This document shows positions 1 to 6,528 of a stretch of DNA of 7,856 bases, one piece after another (the first letter of the stretch is position 1; each line of letters begins with the position of its first letter). A model generated the notes under the pieces. That model was not told the origin of the DNA, searched no databases, and saw nothing but the letters and a program-made list of their open reading frames with translations. A program made the translations under genes and the position numbers. The DNA is taken from NCBI GenBank assembly GCA_003511945.1, contig DOJA01000297.1, forward strand, positions 1 through 7,856, read 5' to 3'. The stretch is from Phycisphaerales bacterium (GTDB taxonomy: Bacteria > Planctomycetota > Phycisphaerae > Phycisphaerales > UBA1924).

Positions 1-273
1 GCCGGAGGGTCCGGGGGGGGCGGGGGAGCGCCGCTGGCGCTGACAGACCTCTTTGAGGATGATGTCACCCGGCAGGACCTGGTCGATGCGCTCGACCAGA
101 TGCACCAGCCCCGCGACGCCTTCAAGATGCTGTACCAGTGCATCCTGGAGCACTGCTCGAATGTGACCGAGGAGCAGCAGAAGTGGAAGATCCCGCGGCT
201 CGTGCTGGAGACCGTGCGAAAGCAGCAGAGCGAGCGGGTGCAGCAGTTTTTCAAGGGCGTCCGACCGGCGTAG
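1..273 (+). CDS. C-terminal end of an unrecognised protein (5' end outside window)
   Basis: An open frame runs from base 1 to a TAG at 271-273 and gives 90 residues. The upstream part of the gene is cut off by the window edge. The visible part opens with a glycine-rich linker (about residues 1-10, with a run of five glycines). A mostly helical, charged tail follows, containing DLFEDDVTRQDLVDAL and then LYQCILEHCSNVTEEQQKW, and ends in KGVRPA. The amphipathic pattern and the lack of low-complexity arginine or proline runs make this the real frame here, rather than the overlapping frame that continues into the next gene. No catalytic motif or family is recognisable from this tail. A Gly linker followed by a short helical domain suggests a tethered C-terminal interaction module, but this is only inference. 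The next gene starts 41 bases downstream on the same strand, so the two could be co-transcribed. Confidence 0.7.
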   Translation, partial: AGGSGGGGGAPLALTDLFEDDVTRQDLVDALDQMHQPRDAFKMLYQCILEHCSNVTEEQQKWKIPRLVLETVRKQQSERVQQFFKGVRPA

Positions 274-307
274 GAGCCGGGCGCGGGTTCAGCGAGACTC
301 TGACCAC

Positions 308-313
308 AGGGAG
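308..313 (+). promoter_or_regulatory. Ribosome binding site of the SYLF lipoprotein gene
   Basis: AGGGAG lies only 1 nt before the ATG at 315 but 7 nt before the in-frame GTG at 321. Spacing therefore favours GTG-321, which would remove two residues and begin the signal peptide with Met-Lys. Confidence 0.45.
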
Positions 314-314
314 A

Positions 315-881
315 ATGATCGTGAAGGCATCTCAGATTGCGGCGCTGGTGTTGGGCGCGGCGTGCTCGGCGGGCGTGCTGCCCCTGACCGGTTGCTCGAC
401 GACGCCATCGAGCCAGGCGGACCGCGACGCGCTCCGCGACCGCGCGGAGGCGACGATCGGCGAGTTCAAGCGCAGGGACGCGGGGATGGAGCGGTTCTTC
501 TCGAGCGCCCACGGCTACGCGGTGTTCCCGGAGATCGGCAAGGGCGCCGTGGGCGTGGGCGGGGCCTACGGGCGCGGCGTGGTGTTCGAGCGCGGCGCGT
601 TCATCGGGTACTGCGATGTCTCCCAGGGCTCTGTCGGGCTCCAGCTGGGCGGGCAGGCGTTCCGCCAGGTCATCTTCTTCCAGAGCCAGGCCGCCTTCGA
701 CCAGTTCAAGGGCGGGCAGTTCGCCTTCAGCGCCAACGCCAGCGCCGTCGCGGCGGACGCGGGCGCCTCAGCCGCGGTGGACTACCGCGACGGCGTCGCT
801 GTGTTCACCATGACGACCGCGGGTCTGATGTACGAGGCCTCGATCGGCGGCCAGCGGTTCACATTCGACCGGGCGGAGTGA
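315..881 (+). CDS. SYLF-domain (YSC84-like) lipoprotein
   Basis: Encodes about 188 residues that are probably exported and lipid-anchored. The N-terminus has a short basic start, a hydrophobic stretch (about residues 5-24) and a lipobox LTGC, with Cys27 as the predicted lipidated residue. Residues of roughly 55-185 match the SYLF/Ysc84 pattern: AVFPEIGKGAVGVGGAYGRG, then GSVGLQLGGQ, an IFFQS segment followed by a Phe-rich helix, and a closing GLMYEASIGGQ strand. The family is known for lipid (phosphoinositide) binding in eukaryotes. Bacterial lipoprotein members have no settled role. The length is usual for a one-domain member. The first 59 codons of the longer open frame overlap the previous gene and contain no signal peptide, so they are rejected. 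ATG-315 is given as the start, but GTG-321 has the better-spaced ribosome site. The gene converges on the minus-strand operon, with a GC hairpin between. It has no evident functional link to that operon. Confidence 0.85.
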   Translation: MIVKASQIAALVLGAACSAGVLPLTGCSTTPSSQADRDALRDRAEATIGEFKRRDAGMERFFSSAHGYAVFPEIGKGAVGVGGAYGRGVVFERGAFIGYCDVSQGSVGLQLGGQAFRQVIFFQSQAAFDQFKGGQFAFSANASAVAADAGASAAVDYRDGVAVFTMTTAGLMYEASIGGQRFTFDRAE

Positions 882-893
882 GCCGCCGCCGCT

Positions 894-928
894 CCGGACC
901 CGGCCGGACCGAGCACCGGCGGGTCCGG
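894..928. terminator. GC-rich hairpin between convergent genes (bidirectional terminator candidate)
   Basis: The left arm CCGGACCCGGCCGG (894-907) pairs with the right arm CCGGCGGGTCCGG (916-928). This gives 13 base pairs with one bulged G (903) and an 8-nt loop. It sits in the 54-bp gap between the stop of the lipoprotein gene (881) and the stop of the protease gene on the other strand (936), where a shared terminator is expected. Neither side has a U-tract, so it is not a canonical intrinsic terminator. It could also act as an mRNA 3'-end stabiliser. Confidence 0.6.
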
Positions 929-935
929 GTGTCGG

Positions 936-2318
936 TCAGCGGGACTGCAGCCAGACCTTGAGCTGCGCCGCGTCGGCGGCGTCGGCGGCGCCGTCGCTGT
1001 TGAGGTCCCGCGGGCTGAGGTGCCACAGGTACAGATCGTCGGCGTCGACTCGGGCGTCGTTGTTCAGGTCGGCGGACTGCGCCAGCGGGGGCGCGTTGAG
1101 CCCCAGCGCGCGGGCGGCGTTGACCCGGCCGGCGCCGAGGCGCCCCTCGAAGCCGGGGTTCAGCGCGTCGATCGGGGCCGCGGTGGACGCGAGGCGGACG
1201 CGGAGCTCGTCGGGCGGGAGCAGCGGCGCGACGGAGCGCACCAGCGCCGCCGAGGCGCTCACGAGCGGCGCGGCGAACGAGGTGCCTTGCGCCTCGCCGT
1301 ACCCGCCCCCGGGGGTCGGGCCGATGACGCCGACACCGGGCGCAGAGAGGGCGATCGGGGTTCCGTAGTTGGAGAACTCCGCCTTGACATCGGTGCTCGT
1401 GGTGGCGGCCACGCCCAGGGCTCCGTCGAGGGACAGAGAGGCGGGGGACCGCAGGGGGCTCTCCGTGTTCTCGTTCCCGGCGGAGGCGACGACCAGCGCC
1501 CCGGACGCGGTGGCGTACGCGACCGCCTCGCGGAGCAGGACCGGGTCGGCGGTCGTGCCCAGACTGATGTTGATGATGTCGGCGCCGGCATCCGCAGCCC
1601 GGTAGATCGCGCTGGTGAGGCGGAAGATGGTGGACCCCCCGTCGCTGTCCATCACTCGGATGGGGAGGATCAGCGCGTCCGGCGCGACGAGGCGGATGAT
1701 CCCGGCGACGATCGTCCCGTGGCCGACGGCCTCGTCGATGAGCCCGTCGTTGTCGTTGTCGATGAGGTCGGGGGCGTCCGAGGTCCCCGCGCCGTCGCCG
1801 ACCAGGTCGATCCCCCCCGGAGCGAGGGCGCCGGCGAGGAACGCGTGGTTGGCGTCGGCGCCGGAGTCGATGACCGCGACGAGCACCCCGGCGCCGGACG
1901 ACGCGGAGCGGGCCTCCGGAGCGTCGATGATGTCGATGGACTCCTGCGCGAGCATCGCCGGGCCGGTGCGGGGGAGGAAGATGCTCTGGGTGCCGGGCTC
2001 GGGGTTGATGTCCTCCGCGATGCTGTTCAGTTCGGCGACCACCAGGTCGGGATCGCCCGCGATGAGCGCCAGGAACGCGGGCGCGTCGAGGGCGGCTGGG
2101 ACCAGCAGAAGGTGGATGGGGCGTCCGGGGATCGATTCGATCGTGACGGAGGCGTAGCGGGCGTTGAAATCGGCCAGCAGCGCCCCGGGGACGAGTTCGA
2201 CGACCACCTGATTGGGGATGAAGGGGGGATCGTCGGCGCGGGCAACCCGGGCGAGCCCCACGGCGCCGGCCAGGATCGCAGGGAGCGGGATTGCGGTTCG
2301 TCGAGACAGGGTCAGCAC
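936..2318 (-). CDS. Secreted S8 subtilisin-like serine protease with dockerin-like C-terminal repeat
   Basis: Encodes 460 residues. A signal peptide (LSRRTAIPLPAILAGAVGLA, likely cut after ARA near residue 28) directs export. Residues of about 33-100 resemble a subtilisin propeptide. The catalytic domain (about 110-405) shows the full S8 set: Asp151 in VAVIDSG, His200 in GHGTIVAG, oxyanion Asn282 in ASAGNEN, and Ser347 in GTSFAAP. An insert before the His carries an acidic loop, DLIDNDNDGLIDE, probably a calcium site. The tail has two EF-hand-like loops, DLNNDARVDADD (from 417) and DLNSDGAADAAD (from 438), in dockerin-like arrangement, common in planctomycete exoproteins. GTG-2318 is chosen because it follows a well-placed AAAGGA, gives a signal peptide directly and overlaps the CHAT stop as GTGCTGA. 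The open frame extends 110 codons further upstream, but that part lies antiphase inside the CHAT gene and looks non-coding. It is the last gene of the operon. Its substrate is unknown. Confidence 0.92.
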   Translation of the reverse strand: MLTLSRRTAIPLPAILAGAVGLARVARADDPPFIPNQVVVELVPGALLADFNARYASVTIESIPGRPIHLLLVPAALDAPAFLALIAGDPDLVVAELNSIAEDINPEPGTQSIFLPRTGPAMLAQESIDIIDAPEARSASSGAGVLVAVIDSGADANHAFLAGALAPGGIDLVGDGAGTSDAPDLIDNDNDGLIDEAVGHGTIVAGIIRLVAPDALILPIRVMDSDGGSTIFRLTSAIYRAADAGADIINISLGTTADPVLLREAVAYATASGALVVASAGNENTESPLRSPASLSLDGALGVAATTSTDVKAEFSNYGTPIALSAPGVGVIGPTPGGGYGEAQGTSFAAPLVSASAALVRSVAPLLPPDELRVRLASTAAPIDALNPGFEGRLGAGRVNAARALGLNAPPLAQSADLNNDARVDADDLYLWHLSPRDLNSDGAADAADAAQLKVWLQSR

Positions 2319-5104
2319 GACACCGATCCTTTCACAAAGAGCCCCGCCCGCAGGGGGCGCGGCGGCGCGGAGGGGTCGTCGGCATGGACGAGCATAGTCA
2401 GGGCCTGCGAGACGGGGACGCCCCGCGCCAGTTCCGCATGGAAGCGTGGGAAGAAGTGCTCCGCAGCGGCGTCGTGGAGCGGCCAGTGCGACGCCACCAC
2501 CGCCCGCGCTCCGGAAGCCAGGAAGGCCCGGGCCAGCCCGAACCGGTCCTCGCCCGTTCGATCGGAGGATCGACCCGTCTGGCAGCCCGCCAGCACGATG
2601 GCCGCCCCCGGGCGGACGCGTCCGAGGAACTCGCGCGCGGTGCACCACCGGTCGGCGAGCCGGAGGCGGGAGGACATGGGGCGCTCAGGATCAAAGACGC
2701 AGTGGGTCGCGAGGTGGAGCAGGTCGGCGTGGCGCATATGGTCGAGCACGCGCTGCGCGGTTGCGTCCCGCGCGGTGAGCAGCGTCGCGTCCCGGGCGGC
2801 GCCGGCGACAGCGCGGGCCTCGTGCTCGGCCCGCGGGGCCGAGTCGTCCGCGACGCCCACGATCAGCGCGCCGTGGGAGGCCTCGTGCTCGGGGGGCGCG
2901 GCCCGCAGGACGGCGGCCGTCGCGCTGGGCGCGGTGACGACCGAGGGCGGGCGGCGCGCGACTGGGAGCGTCCCCAGCAGCGCCGGCCACGGGAGCCCGT
3001 GCAGCGGACCGAAGGGAACGATCGCCAGCGCCGAAGGGGCGAGCATCTCCCCGATGGGATCCCAGACCAGCCGGCGCAGCGCGAGGAGCGCGCCATCCCA
3101 ATGGGACTCGTCCGCCGGCGCCCACCGCCCCGTCAGGGCGACGCGATCAGCGATGAAGCGGAGGCGCTCGATCGCGCGAGCGGCGTCGGAGACGCGGGCG
3201 AACCCACGCGCAACCCGGACGGCTCCCCCCGTAAGCGCCTGAGCGCTCAGGGTGTCGTCTTCGGCGAAGTACGCCACGATCCCCTCGTGCGGCGCGAGGG
3301 ACGCGCAGACCGCGTCCAGCCCCAGAGGGGAAGAAAGCGAAGGAAGCGTCCCCGCGGTCTGTGCGAGGCGCTGGCGGAGCAGCTCGCAGCGCCGCTCCAG
3401 TTCGCCCGCGCGATGGACCGCGGAGGACGGCGCTCCCCGCGCGGCCCGAGCGGGGTTCACGCCCAGTTCCGAATAGACGGCCGACAGCTGGGAGGCCGCT
3501 TCGAGGTGCTCGGCCCGCGCCGCGCGGAGGGTCGGGGACTCCGCGTCGGCTTCAGCGGTCGTGGGAGTGCCCACCGGCGCGAGTGTCCTGGCCCGCATGC
3601 GCTCCAGGGCGTCGAACGCGCGGGCGTCATCGCCGGGGGCGGAACGGTCGAGGAAGGCGCCGGCAGCGTCGAGGTAGGCCCCCTGACGCGAAGCGCCGAC
3701 ACCCGCCCGGGCCTCCAGGAACGGCGTCGCTTCGCGGAGTTCCTCGATGGCGCGGATGGACTCCGCGGCTCGGTCGGCGGCTTCGCCCATCGCGCCGCGG
3801 AGGCGGGCCCGGCGGGTGTGCAGAGCGAGCGCCGTGGCGCGAAGGGGAAGGATGTCGACCGCGTCGAGCACGGTGCGGGCCTCGTCCAGCGCCCGGGTGG
3901 CTTCGTCCTGGAGTCGCGCGTCGAGCGCCACCGAGGCGGCGTGCAGCAGCACCCGCGCCCTGCGCACGGGCGCGGCGCGAAGGAACTCGGCGGCGTCGCG
4001 CAGCGTGGCGAGCGCCCCGGGGGCGTCCCCTGAAGCAGCGAGCGACAGGCCGATGCCCGCGCGGGCCTCGGCGGCGAGGGGCTCCAGGCCGCACTGGCGG
4101 AGCGCGGGTTCCGCGGCGCGCAGGACCTCGTCCGCCTCGCCAGGGTGTCCGCTCGCGACCAGCAGCAGGCCCAGCGAGAGACGCGCGCGGGCCGACTCGC
4201 GGGCCAGCCCCGCCTGCTCCAGGCGCGGGGTCCACTCCCGCAGTCGATCGATGGCGGCGTCGCGGGCGCCGATGGCGGCCAGCATCTCCGCCTCCTCGCA
4301 GGCGAGGCGTGCGACATCGGGCCCGGCGCCGACGCCTTCGAACGCCGCACGGGCCAGCTCCGTGCGCTCGAGCGCCTCGTGAGGGCGTCCCAGCCGGCCC
4401 AGAAGGTCGGCGATATTGCCCAGCGTGATCGCGCGGGCGTGCGCGGCGCCGGCGGCCTCGAAGCACCCGACCGCACGCTCGAACGAGCGCCGCGCCTCGG
4501 TGAAGCGGTCGAGGTCGAGCAGCGCTTCCGCCCGGTTGCTCAGCATGGCGCCCATCGCCACGCCGTGGTGCGCGAGTCCAGGTTCGGACAGGTCGAACCG
4601 CGCCAGCGCTTCTTCCGGGAGGCCGCGCATGCGAAGGACGATCGCCAGGTTCACGCCCGCGCGGGCCGCATCGAACGCCGACGAGTGGGCGGTGTGGAGT
4701 TCAAGGGCGCGCTCGGCGGTGTGCTGGGCCTCGTCCAGCCGCCCAAGCCGTGCCAGGGACTGCACCGCGGCGGCGCAGGCGCCCGCCAGTGCGGACGGGG
4801 GACCCGCGAGCTCGAGGATGGAGATCGCGTGCCGCAGGTGGGCGAGCGCGCTCTCGAACCGCCCGGCATAGCACTCGGCGTGCCCGAGGGCCGCCAGGGC
4901 GTCGGCCTGGGCCGGCGTGCCGGGGCCGGCCGCGCGGACGAACCGCTCGGCCAGGTCGATGGCGCCCGTCAGGTCATGGAGCGCCAGGTCCTTGACGCCC
5001 GCCGCCAGTCGCCCCGCGACGCCACGATCCGACAGTCGCCCGGACGAGGCGGCGCTGTCGATCTCCTCCGCGAGCGCATTGGTGCGAGTGACGGTCTGGA
5101 CCAC
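2312..5104 (-). CDS. TPR-CHAT caspase-like cysteine protease
   Basis: Encodes 930 residues. About 60-480 is a long run of paired amphipathic helices of tetratricopeptide type, for example the segments around LGHAECYAGRFESALAHL and LGNIADLLGRLGRPHEALER. These probably form a sensing or protein-binding superhelix. About 600-925 is a CHAT (Caspase HetF Associated with TPRs) domain. It has the conserved VPFGPLHGLPWPALL segment (about 696-710), His801 in LLHLATHC and Cys841 in IVLAGCQTG, so the catalytic dyad is intact, followed by GLARAFLASGARAVVASHW. There is no signal peptide or membrane helix, so it should be cytosolic, unlike the S8 protease downstream. The start is GTG-5104, 8 nt after the stop of the anti-sigma-like gene. 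No Shine-Dalgarno sequence is visible, and no ATG, GTG or TTG follows closely in frame, so translation probably depends on coupling. CHAT proteases of this kind are usually activated when a partner binds the TPR part. Here the likely partner or substrate is encoded next to it. Confidence 0.93.
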   Translation of the reverse strand: MVQTVTRTNALAEEIDSAASSGRLSDRGVAGRLAAGVKDLALHDLTGAIDLAERFVRAAGPGTPAQADALAALGHAECYAGRFESALAHLRHAISILELAGPPSALAGACAAAVQSLARLGRLDEAQHTAERALELHTAHSSAFDAARAGVNLAIVLRMRGLPEEALARFDLSEPGLAHHGVAMGAMLSNRAEALLDLDRFTEARRSFERAVGCFEAAGAAHARAITLGNIADLLGRLGRPHEALERTELARAAFEGVGAGPDVARLACEEAEMLAAIGARDAAIDRLREWTPRLEQAGLARESARARLSLGLLLVASGHPGEADEVLRAAEPALRQCGLEPLAAEARAGIGLSLAASGDAPGALATLRDAAEFLRAAPVRRARVLLHAASVALDARLQDEATRALDEARTVLDAVDILPLRATALALHTRRARLRGAMGEAADRAAESIRAIEELREATPFLEARAGVGASRQGAYLDAAGAFLDRSAPGDDARAFDALERMRARTLAPVGTPTTAEADAESPTLRAARAEHLEAASQLSAVYSELGVNPARAARGAPSSAVHRAGELERRCELLRQRLAQTAGTLPSLSSPLGLDAVCASLAPHEGIVAYFAEDDTLSAQALTGGAVRVARGFARVSDAARAIERLRFIADRVALTGRWAPADESHWDGALLALRRLVWDPIGEMLAPSALAIVPFGPLHGLPWPALLGTLPVARRPPSVVTAPSATAAVLRAAPPEHEASHGALIVGVADDSAPRAEHEARAVAGAARDATLLTARDATAQRVLDHMRHADLLHLATHCVFDPERPMSSRLRLADRWCTAREFLGRVRPGAAIVLAGCQTGRSSDRTGEDRFGLARAFLASGARAVVASHWPLHDAAAEHFFPRFHAELARGVPVSQALTMLVHADDPSAPPRPLRAGLFVKGSVSC
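2327..2332 (-). promoter_or_regulatory. Ribosome binding site of the S8 protease gene
   Basis: On the minus strand AAAGGA stands 8 nt before GTG-2318, inside the last codons of the CHAT gene. It decides the protease start and supports coupled translation across the 7-nt overlap. Confidence 0.65.
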
Positions 5105-5112
5105 GGCGGGGC

Positions 5113-5730
5113 TCAGTGAGAAAGGGTGACCCGAGGGACGAGCATCGCGGAATCCTTGAATCGGACGAGCAGGGCGGTGTCTCCGGCGCGGGTGGTGAAC
5201 TCGAAGAACCCGGAGTCATCGACCGGGGCAGAGCCGCCCTCGTCCGCGCCGGACGGCGAATAGTGGATCGTCTGCGCCGGGTCTGGCCCGAGAACCTGGC
5301 CCAGCACCGTCACCTCGTCGGCGCGCCCCGGGGCGGGGTCGATCTTGAGATCCAGGGCGGCGCCCCCTTCGGTCTCGTAGATGAGGCGCCGGGAGTCGTG
5401 CTGACCACGGAACCCGGCGAGAGCCGGGCCGGAGGCGGCGCTGTCGAATGAGAGCGAGGCGACCGCACGAGAAGCAAGGCCCACAAGCTCGCGCCACAGC
5501 ATCGACGCGGGGCGCGGCGCCAAGGACTTCAGGGCGGTCTTCGGGCCATCCGCGACAGCAAAGGCGGCGTCCAGCGCCGGGGCGCGCCCCAGCGCTTCGA
5601 GGGTTCCCCTCACGCGGGCGGCTTGAGCCGCCAGCACGGGGTCGCGGGCCAGGGCGTCCCGGATGGCCTCGGCCTCCCGGGGTTCGAGTTCACCCAGTGT
5701 CCAAGCAACCAGGCGTTCAGGTTCGATCAC
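5113..5730 (-). CDS. Anti-sigma-like partner protein (no zinc motif), probable sigma-CHAT linker
   Basis: Encodes 205 residues. The N-terminal 48 residues (LVAWTLGELEPREAEAIRDA onward) have the short-helix, acidic pattern seen at the start of many anti-sigma factors: L-x-x-x-x-x-G-E-L followed by a helix of Ala, Glu and Arg. The protein has no cysteine, so the HxxxCxxC zinc site of ZAS anti-sigma factors is absent. A helix with amphipathic rather than membrane character lies at about 78-95. The C-terminal half (about 105-205) is strand-rich: RRLIYETE, ALDLKI, EVTVLGQVLG, DDSGFFEF, TALLVRF and LVPRVTL. This looks like a small beta-sandwich of carboxypeptidase-regulatory/transthyretin type, which is inference. 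There is no signal peptide. GTG-5730 overlaps the sigma stop (GTGA) and has a perfect AGGAGG 6 nt upstream. The position between sigma factor and CHAT protease suggests it binds the sigma factor and may be the CHAT substrate. A plain hypothetical protein remains possible. Confidence 0.75.
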   Translation of the reverse strand: MIEPERLVAWTLGELEPREAEAIRDALARDPVLAAQAARVRGTLEALGRAPALDAAFAVADGPKTALKSLAPRPASMLWRELVGLASRAVASLSFDSAASGPALAGFRGQHDSRRLIYETEGGAALDLKIDPAPGRADEVTVLGQVLGPDPAQTIHYSPSGADEGGSAPVDDSGFFEFTTRAGDTALLVRFKDSAMLVPRVTLSH

Positions 5731-6332
5731 GGCGGGCCTCCTGACCGGCTGGAGGGGACCGGCGCCGGGGCTGATACACGCCCCCCCGCAGAATCAGGCG
5801 TCTGGTCCGCGAAGAGTTCCTGCAACTTGGCCAGGCACCTCTTGCGGGTGGGGCCGATGCTCCCGACCGGGATGTTCAGCGAGGCCGATATCTCGGTGTA
5901 GGCCGGTTCCGGCGCCCGGAAATAGAGCATCGACAGCAGATCCCGGCAGCGCGGCCCCAGGGACGCCAGGGCGTCGCGGAGGCGCTGGTGCTGCTCGATC
6001 GCCTCCACGGCTCGATCATCCGGCGGGGCGGGCGGATCGGAGGAGAGCGACTCCGACCCGTGGCGCCGGCCCCGGGCGACGCACCGCCAGCACTCGCGCC
6101 GAGCCGTGGTGGAGATCCACGCGGGCAGGCGCTCATCCTCGCGGATCGTGTCGATGTGGGCGGCCAGCGTCGCGAAGACCGTCTGCGCGACATCGTCGCA
6201 CAGGTCGTCCGGGAGCCGGTGGGCTCGCGCGATGGCGTACACCAGGCCCGCGAACCGCTCGACCAGCCGCGACCACGCGCGCTGGTCGCCGGCGCGGCAG
6301 GCCAGGAGAAGTTGCGCGACGGGCTCGTTCAC
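5727..6332 (-). CDS. ECF-type RNA polymerase sigma factor (sigma-70 family)
   Basis: Encodes 201 residues and would direct RNA polymerase to a dedicated set of promoters. Region 2 spans about 8-90, with AGDQRAWSRLVERFAGLVY, then DDVAQTVFATLAAHI (core-binding and -10 recognition helices) and WISTTARRECWR. After a Pro/Ser linker (about 92-105), region 4 spans about 115-173. It has LGPRCRDLLSMLYF and the -35 helix-turn-helix YTEISASLNIPVGSIGPTRKRCLAKLQEL split around 145-173. Region 3 is absent, as expected for ECF factors. A Pro/Ser/Gly-rich tail of about 28 residues follows and looks disordered. GTG-6332 is chosen because the family typically starts a few residues before the GDQRAW helix. The 111 upstream codons of the longer open frame are low-complexity, and AAGGAG lies 11 nt upstream. 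This is the first gene of the operon, so it may autoregulate. Its stop TGA overlaps the next start. Confidence 0.92.
   Translation of the reverse strand: MNEPVAQLLLACRAGDQRAWSRLVERFAGLVYAIARAHRLPDDLCDDVAQTVFATLAAHIDTIREDERLPAWISTTARRECWRCVARGRRHGSESLSSDPPAPPDDRAVEAIEQHQRLRDALASLGPRCRDLLSMLYFRAPEPAYTEISASLNIPVGSIGPTRKRCLAKLQELFADQTPDSAGGRVSAPAPVPSSRSGGPP
5737..5742 (-). promoter_or_regulatory. Strong ribosome binding site of the anti-sigma-like gene
   Basis: AGGAGG on the minus strand, 6 nt before GTG-5730 and inside the 3' end of the sigma gene. It is the strongest ribosome site in the operon. It fixes the start and predicts that the partner protein is made at least as efficiently as the sigma factor. 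Confidence 0.75.
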
Positions 6333-6343
6333 GGGATCCCCGG

Positions 6344-6349
6344 CTCCTT
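6344..6349 (-). promoter_or_regulatory. Ribosome binding site of the sigma factor gene
   Basis: AAGGAG on the minus strand lies 11 nt before GTG-6332. The spacing is on the long side, which could mean modest translation of the sigma factor compared with its partner. Confidence 0.5.
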
Positions 6350-6384
6350 CGCGGCCGCGGGGCGGAGCGCCCGGTGCCGTCCGG

Positions 6385-6412
6385 ATGGTAGACGCGCGAG
6401 GGCGGGGCGCAA
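6385..6412 (-). promoter_or_regulatory. Possible promoter of the sigma-CHAT-protease operon
   Basis: On the minus strand TTGCGC (6412-6407) and TACCAT (6390-6385) are 16 nt apart. They are weak matches to the housekeeping -35 and -10 boxes and would give a leader of about 45 nt before GTG-6332. An ECF-type promoter read by the encoded sigma factor itself is an alternative that cannot be recognised without its consensus. Confidence 0.22.
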
Positions 6413-6522
6413 ATCGGCGGGCCGCGTGTATCAGCGCGAGCGGGCCGTGCTCTGGAGGGGTGCGTCGTCGGTCGATGGGCAGGCGCCCGCGGCCAGGCGG
6501 CGATGCGGACAGAACACCCAAG

Positions 6523-6528
6523 AAGGAG
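6523..6528 (+). promoter_or_regulatory. Ribosome binding site of the secreted repeat protein gene
   Basis: AAGGAG lies 7 nt before ATG-6536. Its ideal spacing selects this ATG over the upstream in-frame ATG at 6503. Confidence 0.8.

Noticed and set aside
2319..2648. A 110-codon N-terminal extension of the S8 protease
   Set aside because: It lies out of frame within the 3' part of the CHAT gene and is Arg/Pro/Gly-rich. The signal peptide and ribosome site both point to GTG-2318.
1020..3242. A 740-codon plus-strand open frame opposite the protease and CHAT genes, and a similar 580-codon one at 2291-4033
   Set aside because: Both translate to Arg/Gly/Ala-rich low-complexity sequence without motifs and lie antisense to genes with clear catalytic residues. 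Long antisense frames are expected at this GC content.
3457..4476. A 339-codon minus-strand frame inside the CHAT gene
   Set aside because: Same-strand shadow in another frame, Arg/Pro/Ser-rich, while the CHAT frame shows clear TPR helices throughout.
5770..6435. The 12-mer GCTGATACACGC at 5770-5781 with its inverted copy at 6424-6435, flanking the sigma gene
   Set aside because: A few shared 12-mers are expected by chance in a window of this size when both strands are compared. One copy lies within coding sequence, and no further extension of identity is seen.
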